Below are positions 52,334-61,787 of a stretch of DNA of 64,000 nucleotides, piece by piece. How positions within the stretch are numbered: position 1 is the stretch's first letter; each line of letters starts with the position of its first letter. The DNA is from an uncultured Clostridia bacterium (lineage in GTDB: Bacteria > Bacillota > Clostridia > TANB77 > CAG-508). The translations under genes were made by a program, and so were the position numbers. The notes under the pieces are model-generated. The model had not been told where the DNA came from and searched no databases. It saw only the letters and a program-made list of their open reading frames with translations. The DNA lies in NCBI GenBank assembly GCA_934167175.1, contig CAKPKF010000004.1, positions 20,604-84,603 on the forward strand, read 5' to 3'.

Positions 52334-54055
52334 ATGGAAGATAAAAAAGAGTTGCGAGAAATCGAAAAAAGGATAATTCAATATATTAAGAAATATCCAG
52401 AAAGTGAATATTTAAAAGTCCTAGAACAGGATAGTGAAATTGAAGTAATATTAGCTTTGTCTAAAATAAGAAAAAACATAATCAGTTGGTACCCATTTAG
52501 TAAAGAATGCACAATACTAGAAGTAGGCTCAAATCTTGGAGAAATTACAAGAGGATTATGTCAAAAAGCAAAAAAAGTAGTGGCTGTAGAGGAAAATAGT
52601 GAAAAACAAGAGGTAATTAGAGTACGAAACAAAGAAATAAAAAACTTAGAAATTGCTAATAGTTTAAGTGGTATAGAGGAAAAATTTGATTATATAACTG
52701 TAATAGGACTAGAAAAATTAAATAAAGAACCAAGAATAATATTAAATGATTTAAAGAAATATATAAAACCAGATGGAAAAATACTAATTGCAACTAATAA
52801 TAAATTTTCAGCAAACTATATTTCAAAATTAAATAGCAAAAATGAAACTATAGAATTTGTAAGTGAAAAATTATACAGTTTACCAGAATTAAACAAACAG
52901 ATAGAACAGGCTGGATTTAAATATAAAAAAGTTTATTATCCAATAACTGATTATAAAATGGCAAATGCAATTTTTTGTGATGACAATCAAATTATAGAGA
53001 ATATAGTGTCAAGAAATATAGTATATAATGATGAAGGAACAATAAAACTATATGAACAAAACAATTTATATAGAGAATTAGCAAAAGAAAATATTGAATA
53101 TTTAAAGATGTTTTTAAATTCATTTTTTATAGAAATATTTAATCAAAAAATTGAAGATAATGGAATAAAATTGGTTTCATTTTCGAATATGAGAAAAGAA
53201 GAATATAGAATAAAAACAATAATGAAAGAGAAATATGTTTATAAATATAACGAAAATGAAAAAAGCAAAGATCATTTAAATCAAATAAAAGAAAATATAG
53301 ATATTATGCGAAATTCAAAACTAAACACATTAGATGAATATGATGAAGAGAAAATAATAAGTAAATATACAGACGAAAAAAGTTTAGACAAAGTAATTAT
53401 AGAAAATTTAGAAAATAATGAAAAAGAAAAATCAATAGAACTTATAAAAAGGTTTAGAAACGAATTATTTGAAAAAATGGAGAAATGTGAACCCAAAAAA
53501 AATGTTTTTGACAAATACAATATAAAGTATAACATAGAAAACATAGCTGATAAAACATTTTTTAGGTATGGATTATGGGATATGACATTTCAAAATTGTT
53601 TTATAATTAATAATGAACTTTACTTCTATGACCAAGAATGGAGAGAAGAAGTAGTTCCAATTGATTTTATATTATATAGAGCAATAAAATATTTCCCAGA
53701 AATACGATTTTACTTATCAATGGAAGAACTATATGATATTTTAAATATAGATGAGTCAATGATAGATCTATTTGAAAAACTAGATAATAAATTGCAAGAA
53801 AATATACGAAATAACCTTATGTGGAAAATTCATAAACAAGGTAAAACTGTTAAAGAATTAAAAATAGAAAAATTGACAGATAATCACACAATGCATTTGC
53901 AAAGAACAGCTTTAGCAGAAAAAAATGAAGAAATAAATAATTTGAAAAACGAAACAGGTAAGTTAAAACAAGAATTAGAAAGTGTATATCAATCTAGATC
54001 TTGGAAAATAACAAAACCGTTAAGAAAATTTACAAATAGAAAAAATAAGAAGTAA
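52334..54055 (+). CDS. WbdD-like methyltransferase/kinase with coiled-coil tail
   Basis: A 573-residue protein. Residues ~50-200 are a class I SAM methyltransferase (ILEVGSNLGEITRGLC, VVAVEENS, LKKYIKPDGKILIAT). Residues ~235-480 look like a kinase of the APH type, with RIKTIMKEKYVYKYNEN and a DxxxxN/D-x-E pattern in GLWDMTFQNCFIINNELYFYDQEW. Residues ~525-560 are coiled coil, and it ends SRSWKITKPLRKFTNRK. In WbdD this domain order caps an ABC-exported O-polysaccharide and sets chain length. The kinase assignment is moderate. Confidence 0.75.
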   Translation: MEDKKELREIEKRIIQYIKKYPESEYLKVLEQDSEIEVILALSKIRKNIISWYPFSKECTILEVGSNLGEITRGLCQKAKKVVAVEENSEKQEVIRVRNKEIKNLEIANSLSGIEEKFDYITVIGLEKLNKEPRIILNDLKKYIKPDGKILIATNNKFSANYISKLNSKNETIEFVSEKLYSLPELNKQIEQAGFKYKKVYYPITDYKMANAIFCDDNQIIENIVSRNIVYNDEGTIKLYEQNNLYRELAKENIEYLKMFLNSFFIEIFNQKIEDNGIKLVSFSNMRKEEYRIKTIMKEKYVYKYNENEKSKDHLNQIKENIDIMRNSKLNTLDEYDEEKIISKYTDEKSLDKVIIENLENNEKEKSIELIKRFRNELFEKMEKCEPKKNVFDKYNIKYNIENIADKTFFRYGLWDMTFQNCFIINNELYFYDQEWREEVVPIDFILYRAIKYFPEIRFYLSMEELYDILNIDESMIDLFEKLDNKLQENIRNNLMWKIHKQGKTVKELKIEKLTDNHTMHLQRTALAEKNEEINNLKNETGKLKQELESVYQSRSWKITKPLRKFTNRKNKK

Positions 54056-54070
54056 AAGGAGAAGTTAAAT

Positions 54071-55972
54071 ATGCGTACAAGATTAAGAGATAAACTATTT
54101 CCAGAAGGAGGAAAAGCTAGAAGCTATTTAAGAACAGCAAATAGATTTGTAAAGAGTATCTTTAGCAGAAAATATATTAAAGAGCAGATACAAAAAATAA
54201 AAGACAAAGGTTGGAGAGTTACATGGATAGAAATGAAAAGATACATGATTATGGGGACTGCAGCAGAGCCAGAAGAATTTTATCAAATATGGATAGATAA
54301 AAATGAACCTAAAGAGGATGAACTAGAAAAACAAAGGAATACTAAATTTAATATAAATCCAAAAATAAGTATAATAATACCAATGTATAATACACCAGAA
54401 AAATTTTTTAAAGAATTAGTAGATGGGTTAATAAAACAGACTTATTCAAATTGGGAATTATGTTTAGCAGACGGAAGTCCTGAAAAAAATGAAAAATTGA
54501 AAAAAATATATAAAAAAGACAGTAGAATAAAATACAAGTTCTTGGGAGAAAATAAAGGTATTTCAGGCAATACAAATGCAGCATTAGAATTAGCAACAGG
54601 TGATTTTATTGCGTTACTAGATCATGATGATTTATTAGCTGAATTTTCGCTATTTGAAATTGTAAAATGCATAAATAAAAACCCAGATGTTGATTTTATT
54701 TATACGGATGAAGATAAATTTGAAGAATTAGGTGGGAAAAGATATGATCCATATTTTAAATCAGATTTTGCACCAGATACATTAAGAGCAAATAACTTTA
54801 TTTGTCATTTCAGTGTATTTAAAAAGGAATTAATGGAAGAATTAGGTGGATTTAGAAGTGAATTTGATGGAGCACAAGACTATGACATAATATTAAGGAT
54901 GAGTGAAAAGGCTAAAAAAATTATACACATTCCTAAGATTTTATATCATTGGAGAGTACATGCGTTATCAACAGCTAAATCAGGTGGAACAGCAAAACCA
55001 TATGCATATGAAGCAGGAATAAAAGCTGTTCAAACGCATATTGACAGAATTGGTTTAAAAGGAAAAGTGATTAGTGGTAATACATTAGGAACTTACAAAG
55101 TAAACTATGAATTAAATGAAAAACCAAAAGTTTCTATTATAATCCCAAACAAAGATTATGCATCAACATTAAAAGTATGCTTAAAATCAATTGAAAAACT
55201 GACAACTTATGAAAATTACGAAATTATAGTTGTTGAAAACAACAGCGAAGAACAGAAAACATTTGATTACTATAAAGAAATAGATGGAAAGAATAAAGTA
55301 AAAGTAATAAAATATCCGGAAAATGGATTTAATTATTCAAAAATAATAAATTACGGAGTTAAAAATTCTGATGGAGAATATATTATACAATTAAACAATG
55401 ATACACAATTACTAACACCAAATTGGATTGAAGAAATGTTAGGATTTGCACAAAGAGAAGATGTTGGCGCCGTTGGTGCAGAATTGTTTTATCCAGATAA
55501 ATCAATTCAACACGCCGGAATAATAATAGGAATAGGCGGAGTCGCAGGGCATGTGTTTAGAAATATTCCACATGGCATGCATGGATATTTTTCTAAAGAT
55601 GCAATGGTGCAAAATATGAGCGCTGTTACAGCTGCATGTATAATGGCATCTAGAAAAATGTATGATTTAGTAGGAAACATGGATGAAAAATTTGAAGTAG
55701 CCTTTAATGACGTTGATTTTTGCTTAAAACTAAGAGAACAAGGAAAATTAATAGTTTATAATCCATATGTACAATTTATACATTATGAATCAAAGAGCAG
55801 AGGATTTGAAGATACTCTAGAAAAACAAAAAAGGTTCCAAGGTGAAATAGAAAGATTCCAAAGTAGGTGGAAAAAAATATTACAAGATGGAGACCCATAT
55901 TACAACATAAACTTAAGGCTAGATAATGACCAATGTGCAATCAGACCAGAAAAAGTAGAGTATAATTATTAA
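54071..55972 (+). CDS. Bifunctional glycosyltransferase, two GT2 domains
   Basis: A 633-residue protein. After a ~90-residue helical region come two GT-A domains. The first (about 97-320) has KISIIIPMYNTPEKFF and FIALLDHDDLL. The second (about 350-600) has KVSIIIPNKDYASTL, YIIQLNNDTQLLTPNWIEEM, VGAVGAELFYPDKSIQHAG and FNDVDFCLKLREQGK. This tandem form is common in O-antigen and rhamnan clusters, where the two domains add alternating residues. A ribosome site (AAAAGGAGAAG) precedes the ATG. Confidence 0.9.
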   Translation: MRTRLRDKLFPEGGKARSYLRTANRFVKSIFSRKYIKEQIQKIKDKGWRVTWIEMKRYMIMGTAAEPEEFYQIWIDKNEPKEDELEKQRNTKFNINPKISIIIPMYNTPEKFFKELVDGLIKQTYSNWELCLADGSPEKNEKLKKIYKKDSRIKYKFLGENKGISGNTNAALELATGDFIALLDHDDLLAEFSLFEIVKCINKNPDVDFIYTDEDKFEELGGKRYDPYFKSDFAPDTLRANNFICHFSVFKKELMEELGGFRSEFDGAQDYDIILRMSEKAKKIIHIPKILYHWRVHALSTAKSGGTAKPYAYEAGIKAVQTHIDRIGLKGKVISGNTLGTYKVNYELNEKPKVSIIIPNKDYASTLKVCLKSIEKLTTYENYEIIVVENNSEEQKTFDYYKEIDGKNKVKVIKYPENGFNYSKIINYGVKNSDGEYIIQLNNDTQLLTPNWIEEMLGFAQREDVGAVGAELFYPDKSIQHAGIIIGIGGVAGHVFRNIPHGMHGYFSKDAMVQNMSAVTAACIMASRKMYDLVGNMDEKFEVAFNDVDFCLKLREQGKLIVYNPYVQFIHYESKSRGFEDTLEKQKRFQGEIERFQSRWKKILQDGDPYYNINLRLDNDQCAIRPEKVEYNY

Positions 55973-55986
55973 ATAGGAGAAAAAAA

Positions 55987-57945
55987 GTGGAAATAAAAAA
56001 TAGTATAAAAACTTGTATAGAAAAAACAGATAATACAGTAGAAAAAACTGTAGATTTTATTATGAAGTATAGATATATAATAGCATCTATATTACTTGTT
56101 CTATTTGTTGCATTAAAAATAAATTTTTCTTCAATAGATATGTGGTGTCAATATATGAATGAACCTCAAACAAAATCAACAATATTAGGAAAAGCACGAT
56201 CAATAAGATCTGATGAATGGTTAACTCAAAGCACAACAATGTTAGGACAGGCAACAAGTGAAGGAAAATATGGAATACATAATGAGAACATAGCTCAAGG
56301 AACAAGTAATATGCTAATGGTATCAGCACCAGTAAGTGATATACTTGCTATTTCAAGACCGTTAACATGGGGATTCTTAATATTTGGAAAAGAATATGGA
56401 TTTTCATTTTATTGGGTATTAAAAATGCTAGCTTTAATAATGGTTTCAATAGAACTAGTAAAAAAAGTGACAAATAAAAATAATTTACTTACATTAGTTG
56501 GAGGAATTGTTTTAGGCCTTGCACCAGGAATGATGTGGTGGTTAAGTACTGCAGTAGTAGATGGATATATTTATGGAGGAGCAGTGGTTGTATTATTTGG
56601 ATACTATATGCAAAACTTAAACTGGAAATTGTGGAAAAAGGTATTAATTGCATTAGGAATAATAATATGTTTACCAGGATTTGCATTCATGTTGTACCCT
56701 GCATTCCAAGTGCCATTTGCATTTTTAATGGCGATATTTATGATAAATGATTTAATAAAAAATTGGAGAAAGCTAAAGAAACTGGATTATATTATAATGG
56801 CACTAACAATGAGTATATCGTTAGCATTAATAGCTAGATTTATATTAGTTTCAATAGAGGATATAAAAGTAATGATGGGAACAGTATATCCAGGTGAAAG
56901 GGTTGAAAAAGGCGGAACATTTACAATAAATAACTTTATAAGTTACTTTGCAAACATATTTTTCCCATATACAAACCGAATAGCAAATACATGTGAACCA
57001 AGTACATATATATATTCATTTACAGGATTAATAATACTTATAGTTCTATATTTAGGAGAAATAAAACAAGAAAAGAATAAAGAAGGTTTTGGACTAATAA
57101 TAGCTCTAATAACTTTATATACTGTCTATATTATATGGGAATTTGTAGGATTTAAAACTATATTAGCAAAGGTAACTTTAATGTACTTTTCACCAGCACA
57201 AAGAACTCACATAGTATTAGGAATAATTGGAACTTTATTATCATTTATAATGATACAAAAAATAGAGGGGAAAAATAAAATTTCGAAATTACAAGGAATA
57301 GTAATATCTTGTATAGTAGTTATTTTATCATATGTACTAATAAAGCAATCATCATATAATGAATTTTTCACACCGATAAAATATAAAATATTAGTACCAA
57401 TAATATTTGCAATAACATATTTCTTGATAAGAGGAAATGTTAAGTTATGGTCATATACAATGTGCGTTGTGGCAATAATTTCAGGAGCAATTGTAAATCC
57501 GATAGTAAGGGGAATTGCACCGATAAACAAAACACATATTTCAAATGAAATAACACAAATATACAGTGAAGATAAAGAAGCATTGTGGATTGGAGAAAAC
57601 AATTTTAATGGACAATATTTAATTGCGAATGGAGTAAGTTGCTTAAATGGTGTAAATACATATCCGAATTTTAAATGGTTAAATATTGTAGATCCAGACA
57701 AAAAATATAACGAAGTTTATAATAGATTTGCACATATAGGAATAAAATTATCGGATGAAACAAAATTTGAATTATTGGGACAAGACTCTTATGTAGCATA
57801 TTTGACATATAAAAATTTAAAAGATTTAAATGTAAAATATTATTTTACTTATTCAAAAATGGAAGAAAATATAATAGATAAATTTAATTTAGAAATTAAA
57901 TTCAGTAATGAAGAAAGGTGTCAGTATATATATCAAATAAATTGA
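55987..57945 (+). CDS. Large polytopic membrane protein (GT-C-like), glycan operon
   Basis: GTG start at 55987, after TAGGAG. 652 residues with ~13 membrane helices. The first extracytoplasmic loop carries ARSIRSDEWLTQSTTMLGQ, a motif I associate with uncharacterised GT-C-type membrane proteins of surface-glycan clusters. A ~130-residue C-terminal soluble part contains YSEDKEALWIGENN. It probably transfers a sugar or other substituent from a lipid carrier outside the membrane; this is inferred from architecture. Confidence 0.75.
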   Translation: MEIKNSIKTCIEKTDNTVEKTVDFIMKYRYIIASILLVLFVALKINFSSIDMWCQYMNEPQTKSTILGKARSIRSDEWLTQSTTMLGQATSEGKYGIHNENIAQGTSNMLMVSAPVSDILAISRPLTWGFLIFGKEYGFSFYWVLKMLALIMVSIELVKKVTNKNNLLTLVGGIVLGLAPGMMWWLSTAVVDGYIYGGAVVVLFGYYMQNLNWKLWKKVLIALGIIICLPGFAFMLYPAFQVPFAFLMAIFMINDLIKNWRKLKKLDYIIMALTMSISLALIARFILVSIEDIKVMMGTVYPGERVEKGGTFTINNFISYFANIFFPYTNRIANTCEPSTYIYSFTGLIILIVLYLGEIKQEKNKEGFGLIIALITLYTVYIIWEFVGFKTILAKVTLMYFSPAQRTHIVLGIIGTLLSFIMIQKIEGKNKISKLQGIVISCIVVILSYVLIKQSSYNEFFTPIKYKILVPIIFAITYFLIRGNVKLWSYTMCVVAIISGAIVNPIVRGIAPINKTHISNEITQIYSEDKEALWIGENNFNGQYLIANGVSCLNGVNTYPNFKWLNIVDPDKKYNEVYNRFAHIGIKLSDETKFELLGQDSYVAYLTYKNLKDLNVKYYFTYSKMEENIIDKFNLEIKFSNEERCQYIYQIN

Positions 57946-57962
57946 AAAGGATGATAGAAAAT

Positions 57963-58652
57963 ATGAAAGTTTTAATTATAGTGCCAGCTTACAATGAAGC
58001 TCTAAATATTGAAAAAACAATAAAAGATATTAAAGAAAATACAAATTATGATTATATAATCATAAATGATTGTTCAAAAGATAACACAAAAGAAGTATGT
58101 GAGAAAAATAATTTTAATGTAATATCGTTACCAATAAATTATGGATTAACAAGTGGAATACAAATAGGAATGAAATATGCTTATAAAAATGATTATGATA
58201 TAGCAATACAGTTTGACGGGGATGGACAACATCAAGCAAAATATTTAAAAGATTTAGTGAAAGAAATTGAAAAAAATAATTGTGATATAGCAATAGGGTC
58301 AAGATTTGTAACTGAGAAAAAACCAAAAACAATGAGAATGCTGGGAAGCCAATTAATCTCTGGAGCAATAAAAATTACAACGTTAAAAACAATAAAGGAC
58401 CCAACATCAGGAATGAGAGCATTTAATAAAAGAGCAATAGCAGAATTTATTAGAAATGCAAGTCTGACACCAGAACCAGACACATTAGTCTATATGCTAA
58501 AAAAGAAATTCAAAATAAAAGAAGTTCAAGTGGAAATGAAAGACAGAGAATTTGGAGAAAGTTATTTAAATCCAATAAAATCAATGCAATACATGTTAAA
58601 TATGTTTTTCTCAATATTATTTATTAGAGCAATTACAAGATCAAAAATATAA
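57963..58652 (+). CDS. Polyprenyl-phosphate glycosyltransferase (DPM-like GT2)
   Basis: A 229-residue GT2 enzyme starting at ATG 57963. An earlier frame start at 57918 overlaps the previous gene. Motifs: VLIIVPAYNEALNIEKTI, IINDCSKDNT, IAIQFDGDGQHQAKYL (metal site), IAIGSRF and DPTSGMRAFNKRAI. These are typical of enzymes loading a sugar onto undecaprenyl or dolichyl phosphate. It is followed by a DUF2304 gene, its usual partner. Confidence 0.9.
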   Translation: MKVLIIVPAYNEALNIEKTIKDIKENTNYDYIIINDCSKDNTKEVCEKNNFNVISLPINYGLTSGIQIGMKYAYKNDYDIAIQFDGDGQHQAKYLKDLVKEIEKNNCDIAIGSRFVTEKKPKTMRMLGSQLISGAIKITTLKTIKDPTSGMRAFNKRAIAEFIRNASLTPEPDTLVYMLKKKFKIKEVQVEMKDREFGESYLNPIKSMQYMLNMFFSILFIRAITRSKI

Positions 58653-58672
58653 AAAGAAAAGGAGAGAGAAAA

Positions 58673-59020
58673 ATGACAGTAACTTTAAGAATTATATTAA
58701 TAATAGCATCTTTATTTTCGTGTTTTTTATGTATAAAAAAAATAAAACAGTCAAAGTTAAAAGTTGAAAATACAGTTGTTTGGATGATAGGAAGTATTAT
58801 TTTAATATTAATGAGCATATTTTATTGTGGAGTAGAATGGATATCAAATAAATTTGGCTTTATGGCACCTGTGAATTTTGTCTTTTTTGTAGTAATGATA
58901 TTTTTATTAATTGAAACATTTATTAATAACATTAGAATTTCTGAACTAAACGAAAAAATAAAAGATTTAAACCACTATATAGCTCTAAAAGAATATGAAG
59001 AAAAGAAAAAAGGAGAATAA
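58673..59020 (+). CDS. DUF2304 membrane protein
   Basis: A 115-residue protein with three helices (near residues 4-20, 36-55 and 63-84) and a charged C-terminal coiled coil (ISELNEKIKDLNHYIALKEY). DUF2304 proteins regularly follow DPM-like glycosyltransferases and probably act with them at the membrane. AAGGAGAGAG precedes the ATG. Confidence 0.85.
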   Translation: MTVTLRIILIIASLFSCFLCIKKIKQSKLKVENTVVWMIGSIILILMSIFYCGVEWISNKFGFMAPVNFVFFVVMIFLLIETFINNIRISELNEKIKDLNHYIALKEYEEKKKGE

Positions 59021-59021
59021 T

Positions 59022-60066
59022 ATGGTAAAAAATCCAAAAGTTAGTGTAATAATACCAGCATATAATGCTGAAAAATATATAAAAAGAACGGTAGAAAGTC
59101 TTTTAAAACAAACATTTGAAGATATAGAACTGATATGTGTAAATGATGGTTCAAAAGATAAAACTTTAGAAATTTTAAAAGAAATTGAAGAAAAAGATAA
59201 AAGAGTAAGAATAGTAGATAAAAAAAATGAAGGTGTTTGGAAGGCAAGGATAGATGGAATAAAAGCAGCTAACGGAAAATATACCACGTTTATAGATGCA
59301 GACGATTATGTAGAAGAAAATTTCATAGAAGAATTGCATAGAAGTATCAAAGAAAGCGATTCTGATATATCAATATGTGGATTTAAAAGAATTGATGAAA
59401 AGACAGGAAAAGTCTTATCTCAAGAAATGAAATATGAAGAAACTAAAATAATACAAAATGAAAAAAATTTCGAGGAAGTAATATCAATAAATACAGCACT
59501 ATGGAATAAGTTGTATAAAACAGAAATATTAAAGAAAACCAAAGAATTAAGTAATCCACCAAGAATATTAGAAGATATGATGTTTTTGTGTATGGTATAC
59601 CAAAAAACAAACAAAATATCATTTGTTAATAAATATTTATATAATTATATGGTGATAGAAGGCTCAGCAATGAATACTTTAAAAAAAGAAGAAATAGATT
59701 CAATACAAAATGCTATGTTAGAAATTAAAAATCAATATGTTGAAGAAAAAGAAAATAAGGAAAAGATGGAAATCTTATCATCAATGGCTTTTTTACATTT
59801 TCGGAATATCATTAATGTTAAAAGCATCTGGTGCAAATAACTGTAATTTCAATGAAGAATACAAAAAAAATTTAGAATTCTTAAATAAAAACTTTCCAGA
59901 ATGGAAAAAAACAAAATATACGAATTTATCCTATTGCATAAAAAATAAAAGTTCAAATCTAAAATTAGCAATTGTTAGAAAAGTATACAGATGTCATTTG
60001 TTTAAGGCATTTATATCAACATATAAATTTATTACGAAAACACTAAAAATTGATATAAAATGGTAA
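59022..60066 (+). CDS. Family 2 glycosyltransferase, needs +1 frameshift at CGG
   Basis: ATG 59022 after AAAGGAG gives MVKNPKVSVIIPAYNAEKYI, then LICVNDGSKDKT, TTFIDADDYVEENF (metal site) and TALWNKLYKTEIL. After 260 codons, in SSMAFLHF, CGG (59802) breaks the frame with a stop 11 codons later. Skipping the C gives GISLMLKASGANNCNFNEEY and runs in frame to 60066, 347 residues in all. An open frame at 59737-60066 taken alone would lack a ribosome site and a sensible N-terminus. The combined length and basic C-terminal tail are normal for this GT2 group. Confidence 0.85.
59802..59804 (+). other. In-frame CGG, +1 frameshift site (glycosyltransferase)
   Basis: Zero frame CAT TTT CGG AAT; restored TTT (C) GGA ATA TCA TTA ATG. 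The shift codon is GGA glycine. Confidence 0.8.
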
Positions 60067-60076
60067 GGAGAAAATA

Positions 60077-60463
60077 ATGGAAAAAATAAAAAAAAGGAGT
60101 AATATAAAAATGCAATTTATAATTATAGGAATATATTTATTATTAACAATGTCAGGTCTTATATTAATGAAATTAGGTGGTAATACTGGAAAATTTGCAA
60201 TTGTAGAAGGAGATATCAATTTTGGAATAAGCCCAGTAAGTTTGCTTGGATTTATGTGCTACATAGGAAGTTTTTTCTTATATACAAGAATGGTGGTAAT
60301 GTTTGATTTGAGTTATATAACTCCACTTTGCACGGGAATAGTACAAATATTAACATTAATAGCTTCAAAAGTAATATTCAAAGAAAATATAACAGTTCAA
60401 GGAATTGTAGGTGCAAGTATTATTATTATTGGTTTATTAATAATGAACTGGAAAAGGGGATAA
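60077..60463 (+). CDS. Small EamA/SMR-like membrane protein
   Basis: A 128-residue protein with four helices. The last two carry ITPLCTGIVQILTLIASKVIF and GIVGASIIIIGLLIMNW, the SMR/EamA half-unit pattern, similar in size to ArnE/ArnF lipid-carrier flippase subunits. ATG 60077 follows AAGGAG; a second ATG at 60110 also has a ribosome site. In this operon it may flip a lipid-linked sugar made by the DPM-like enzyme. Confidence 0.78.
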   Translation: MEKIKKRSNIKMQFIIIGIYLLLTMSGLILMKLGGNTGKFAIVEGDINFGISPVSLLGFMCYIGSFFLYTRMVVMFDLSYITPLCTGIVQILTLIASKVIFKENITVQGIVGASIIIIGLLIMNWKRG

Positions 60464-60464
60464 T

Positions 60465-61787
60465 ATGAAAGAAAAAATAAAAACAATTTCTAAAAAAATA
60501 TTAGCTTATTTTATTATATATGTTGGCATAACAATGCTATTTGTATCATTAATAATAGGTGCATATATGTTACCAAATACAAATATAAGAGGACATATTG
60601 CTGAATCGGTAGCATTACTAAAAAATGAAGGGATAGGATATGCACCACTTTTTCAAAATGCAAGTGCAACTCTAGACACTCATACTGATGCATTAATTTT
60701 AAATATTGCTATGAATAAAGGCATGAAAGAAGGCGAAAGTGATATAAAAAGGGCTGTTGAAAATTCGTTTTACGAAGATGAAACAAAAGCAGGTGTGTCT
60801 TCATTAGAAAAAAATATAAGTGATGGAATAATAAATAATCATGAATATTCAAGATATTGGCATGGTATTCAAGTCATAATAAGACCATTACTAATGTTTT
60901 TCAATTATTCGGAAATTAGATATATATTTATGTTAATGACATTTATTTTACTTGGAGTTGCTTTTTCAATGATTGGAAAGCAATTAGGAACTAAATATAG
61001 TATAGCATTTGCAACAGCGATTTCGTTGATGTTTGTAGTGCTAATACCAATGTCTATTCAATACAGTAGTATATTTTTTGTAACACTTGTTTCAATGATA
61101 GCAGTAATGTTACTATATAAAACTAAAAAAGAAAAATATATTTCGTTATTATTCTTTTCAATAGGAGGGCTGGCAACATTTTTTGATTTGTTAACATACC
61201 CATTAGTTACACTAGGAATGCCAATTACACTAGCAGTACTTTTGGAAAATAAAAAAGGCAAAAAAGTATTAGAACAAATATGTTTTACAATTAAACTAGG
61301 TTTGTTATGGGGAATTGGATATGGTCTATGGTTCTTTACTAAATGGATAATTGCATCTATCATATTAAATAAAGATGCAGTTACTTTGGCAATAAATGAA
61401 ATATTATTTAGAGTAAATGGAAAAGCATCTAATCCAGTAAATAGATTAGATGCAGTAAAAGATAATGTTGGTTATTTCTTCGTACCAGTGGCAAAACAAG
61501 TATTAATATTAATAGGAGTTATCTTAGCAATATTATTAGTATTATACCATAAAAAAATAAGAGAATTAAAAAATATAGTACCGTTAATATGTATTGCTGT
61601 AGTGCCATATGCATGGTATATAGTGTTTGCAGGACATTCAATAATACATTGTTGGTTTACAAATAAAATACAAGCAATGAGTGTTTTTGCAGTTTTATGT
61701 GCAATTGTGTATATGGTAGATGAAAAAAATATAGGTAAGTATATAAAGAAAATAAAGTGCGGAGGAAAAAATGAAACCAATAATTAA
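60465..61787 (+). CDS. Polytopic membrane protein of the glycan operon
   Basis: A 440-residue protein with one N-terminal helix, a ~110-residue extracytoplasmic loop containing HTDALILNIAMNKGM, and about nine further helices. The layout is GT-C-like: a large first outer loop and conserved acidic and His residues (DTHTDA, YWHGIQ). It overlaps the next gene by 17 bases. No named family was recognised with confidence. Confidence 0.68.
   Translation: MKEKIKTISKKILAYFIIYVGITMLFVSLIIGAYMLPNTNIRGHIAESVALLKNEGIGYAPLFQNASATLDTHTDALILNIAMNKGMKEGESDIKRAVENSFYEDETKAGVSSLEKNISDGIINNHEYSRYWHGIQVIIRPLLMFFNYSEIRYIFMLMTFILLGVAFSMIGKQLGTKYSIAFATAISLMFVVLIPMSIQYSSIFFVTLVSMIAVMLLYKTKKEKYISLLFFSIGGLATFFDLLTYPLVTLGMPITLAVLLENKKGKKVLEQICFTIKLGLLWGIGYGLWFFTKWIIASIILNKDAVTLAINEILFRVNGKASNPVNRLDAVKDNVGYFFVPVAKQVLILIGVILAILLVLYHKKIRELKNIVPLICIAVVPYAWYIVFAGHSIIHCWFTNKIQAMSVFAVLCAIVYMVDEKNIGKYIKKIKCGGKNETNN

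Noticed and set aside
7612..59804. CGG reassigned to another amino acid without a frameshift
   Set aside because: Reading CGG as any single residue keeps the zero frame, which hits a stop within about 1-12 codons in five genes and loses the conserved C-terminal sequence in all six.
7612..59804. All six breaks as random sequencing or assembly indels
   Set aside because: Random indels in AT-rich DNA would mostly fall in A/T homopolymers, not always add a C before GG. Kept as the main alternative to test with raw reads, not as the preferred reading.
59737..60066. Separate small gene overlapping the glycosyltransferase
   Set aside because: No ribosome site, and its first residues are an out-of-frame reading of the upstream enzyme. 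The useful part is the +1 continuation after CGG.
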